This document shows positions 63,797 through 64,000 of a stretch of 64,000 bases of DNA, piece after piece. The notes under the pieces were generated by a model. It did not search any database and had not been told where the DNA came from. It saw only the letters and a list, made by a program, of their open reading frames with translations. This DNA is from Amorphochlora amoebiformis. Taxonomy: Eukaryota > Cercozoa > Chlorarachniophyceae. Position 1 is the first letter of the stretch. Every line of letters starts with the position of its first letter. Both the position numbers and the translations under genes were made by a program. Where the stretch lies: contig BAAHQB010000299.1 of assembly GCA_054601695.1 (NCBI GenBank), positions 1-64,000 of the forward strand. Direction: 5' to 3'.

Positions 63797-64000
63797 TCCA
63801 GGCCGAAAAACTAGAACTTTGCATGCCACGTGTGTTCATTTTTGTGGATATATATATATATATACATATATACATATATATATGTATGTATGTATATATA
63901 TATCCCATATCAAGATATGAAATATCGATATCTAGCTCGAACAGGGCAAGCTCTCCTAGAATCGTGAAGCCCCTTCCGTGTCTGCTAAATGCGGACCCTC
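63797..64000. other. Upstream region of the HA-domain gene
   Basis: A short tract of unique sequence is followed by (TA)n with TATG units (63847-63905), then about 90 bp of ordinary sequence to the right edge. No ORF can be supported. Confidence 0.4.

Overview
The window is nuclear DNA of a eukaryote, most likely an alga with a complex (secondary) plastid. Genes are split by spliceosomal introns, including two probable GC-AG introns. Short TTAGGG/CCCTAA telomere-like arrays lie inside introns. A nuclear gene for a bacterial-type ribosomal protein L12 encodes a signal peptide followed by a basic transit-like segment. Most of the sequence is low complexity: (TA)n, (GA)n/(CT)n, (CG)n and several minisatellites. 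Almost all long open frames in it are repeat translations and were discarded. I built the genes by joining short non-repetitive islands whose splice sites and phases agree. No transcript evidence was available.

Layout, left to right: a partial + strand ORF (2-289); a + gene for a LOV photoreceptor fused to GTP cyclohydrolase II (326-2722); a - gene of at least 15 small exons for a helical-solenoid protein (about 22470 to 3275); a - gene of 17 mini-exons for a coiled-coil protein (36103 to 24734); a + two-exon gene of unknown function (36297-37429); a - gene for ADAT2, the catalytic subunit of the tRNA A34 deaminase (46109 to 38713); a + gene for plastid-type bL12 (46304-47390); a - gene for a secreted DUF2237-like protein (55609 to 48522); a + gene for a coiled-coil/RS protein with a FLASH-like N-terminus (55751-60815); and a - gene for a helicase-associated-domain protein with a signal peptide (63796 to 62899).

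Three gene pairs are divergent with only 141-194 bp between start codons. Convergent 3' spacers are unusually rich in CTAG. Bloated introns hold the microsatellites, the telomere-like arrays and repeated copies of half-exons that carry splice sites. In the long - strand genes coding sequence is only about 6-10 % of the gene span.

The most interesting items are the LOV-GTP cyclohydrolase II fusion, in which a flavin-binding light sensor is joined to the first enzyme of flavin synthesis; the mini-exon genes embedded in microsatellite; and the recurrent amplification of half-exons with decoy splice sites.
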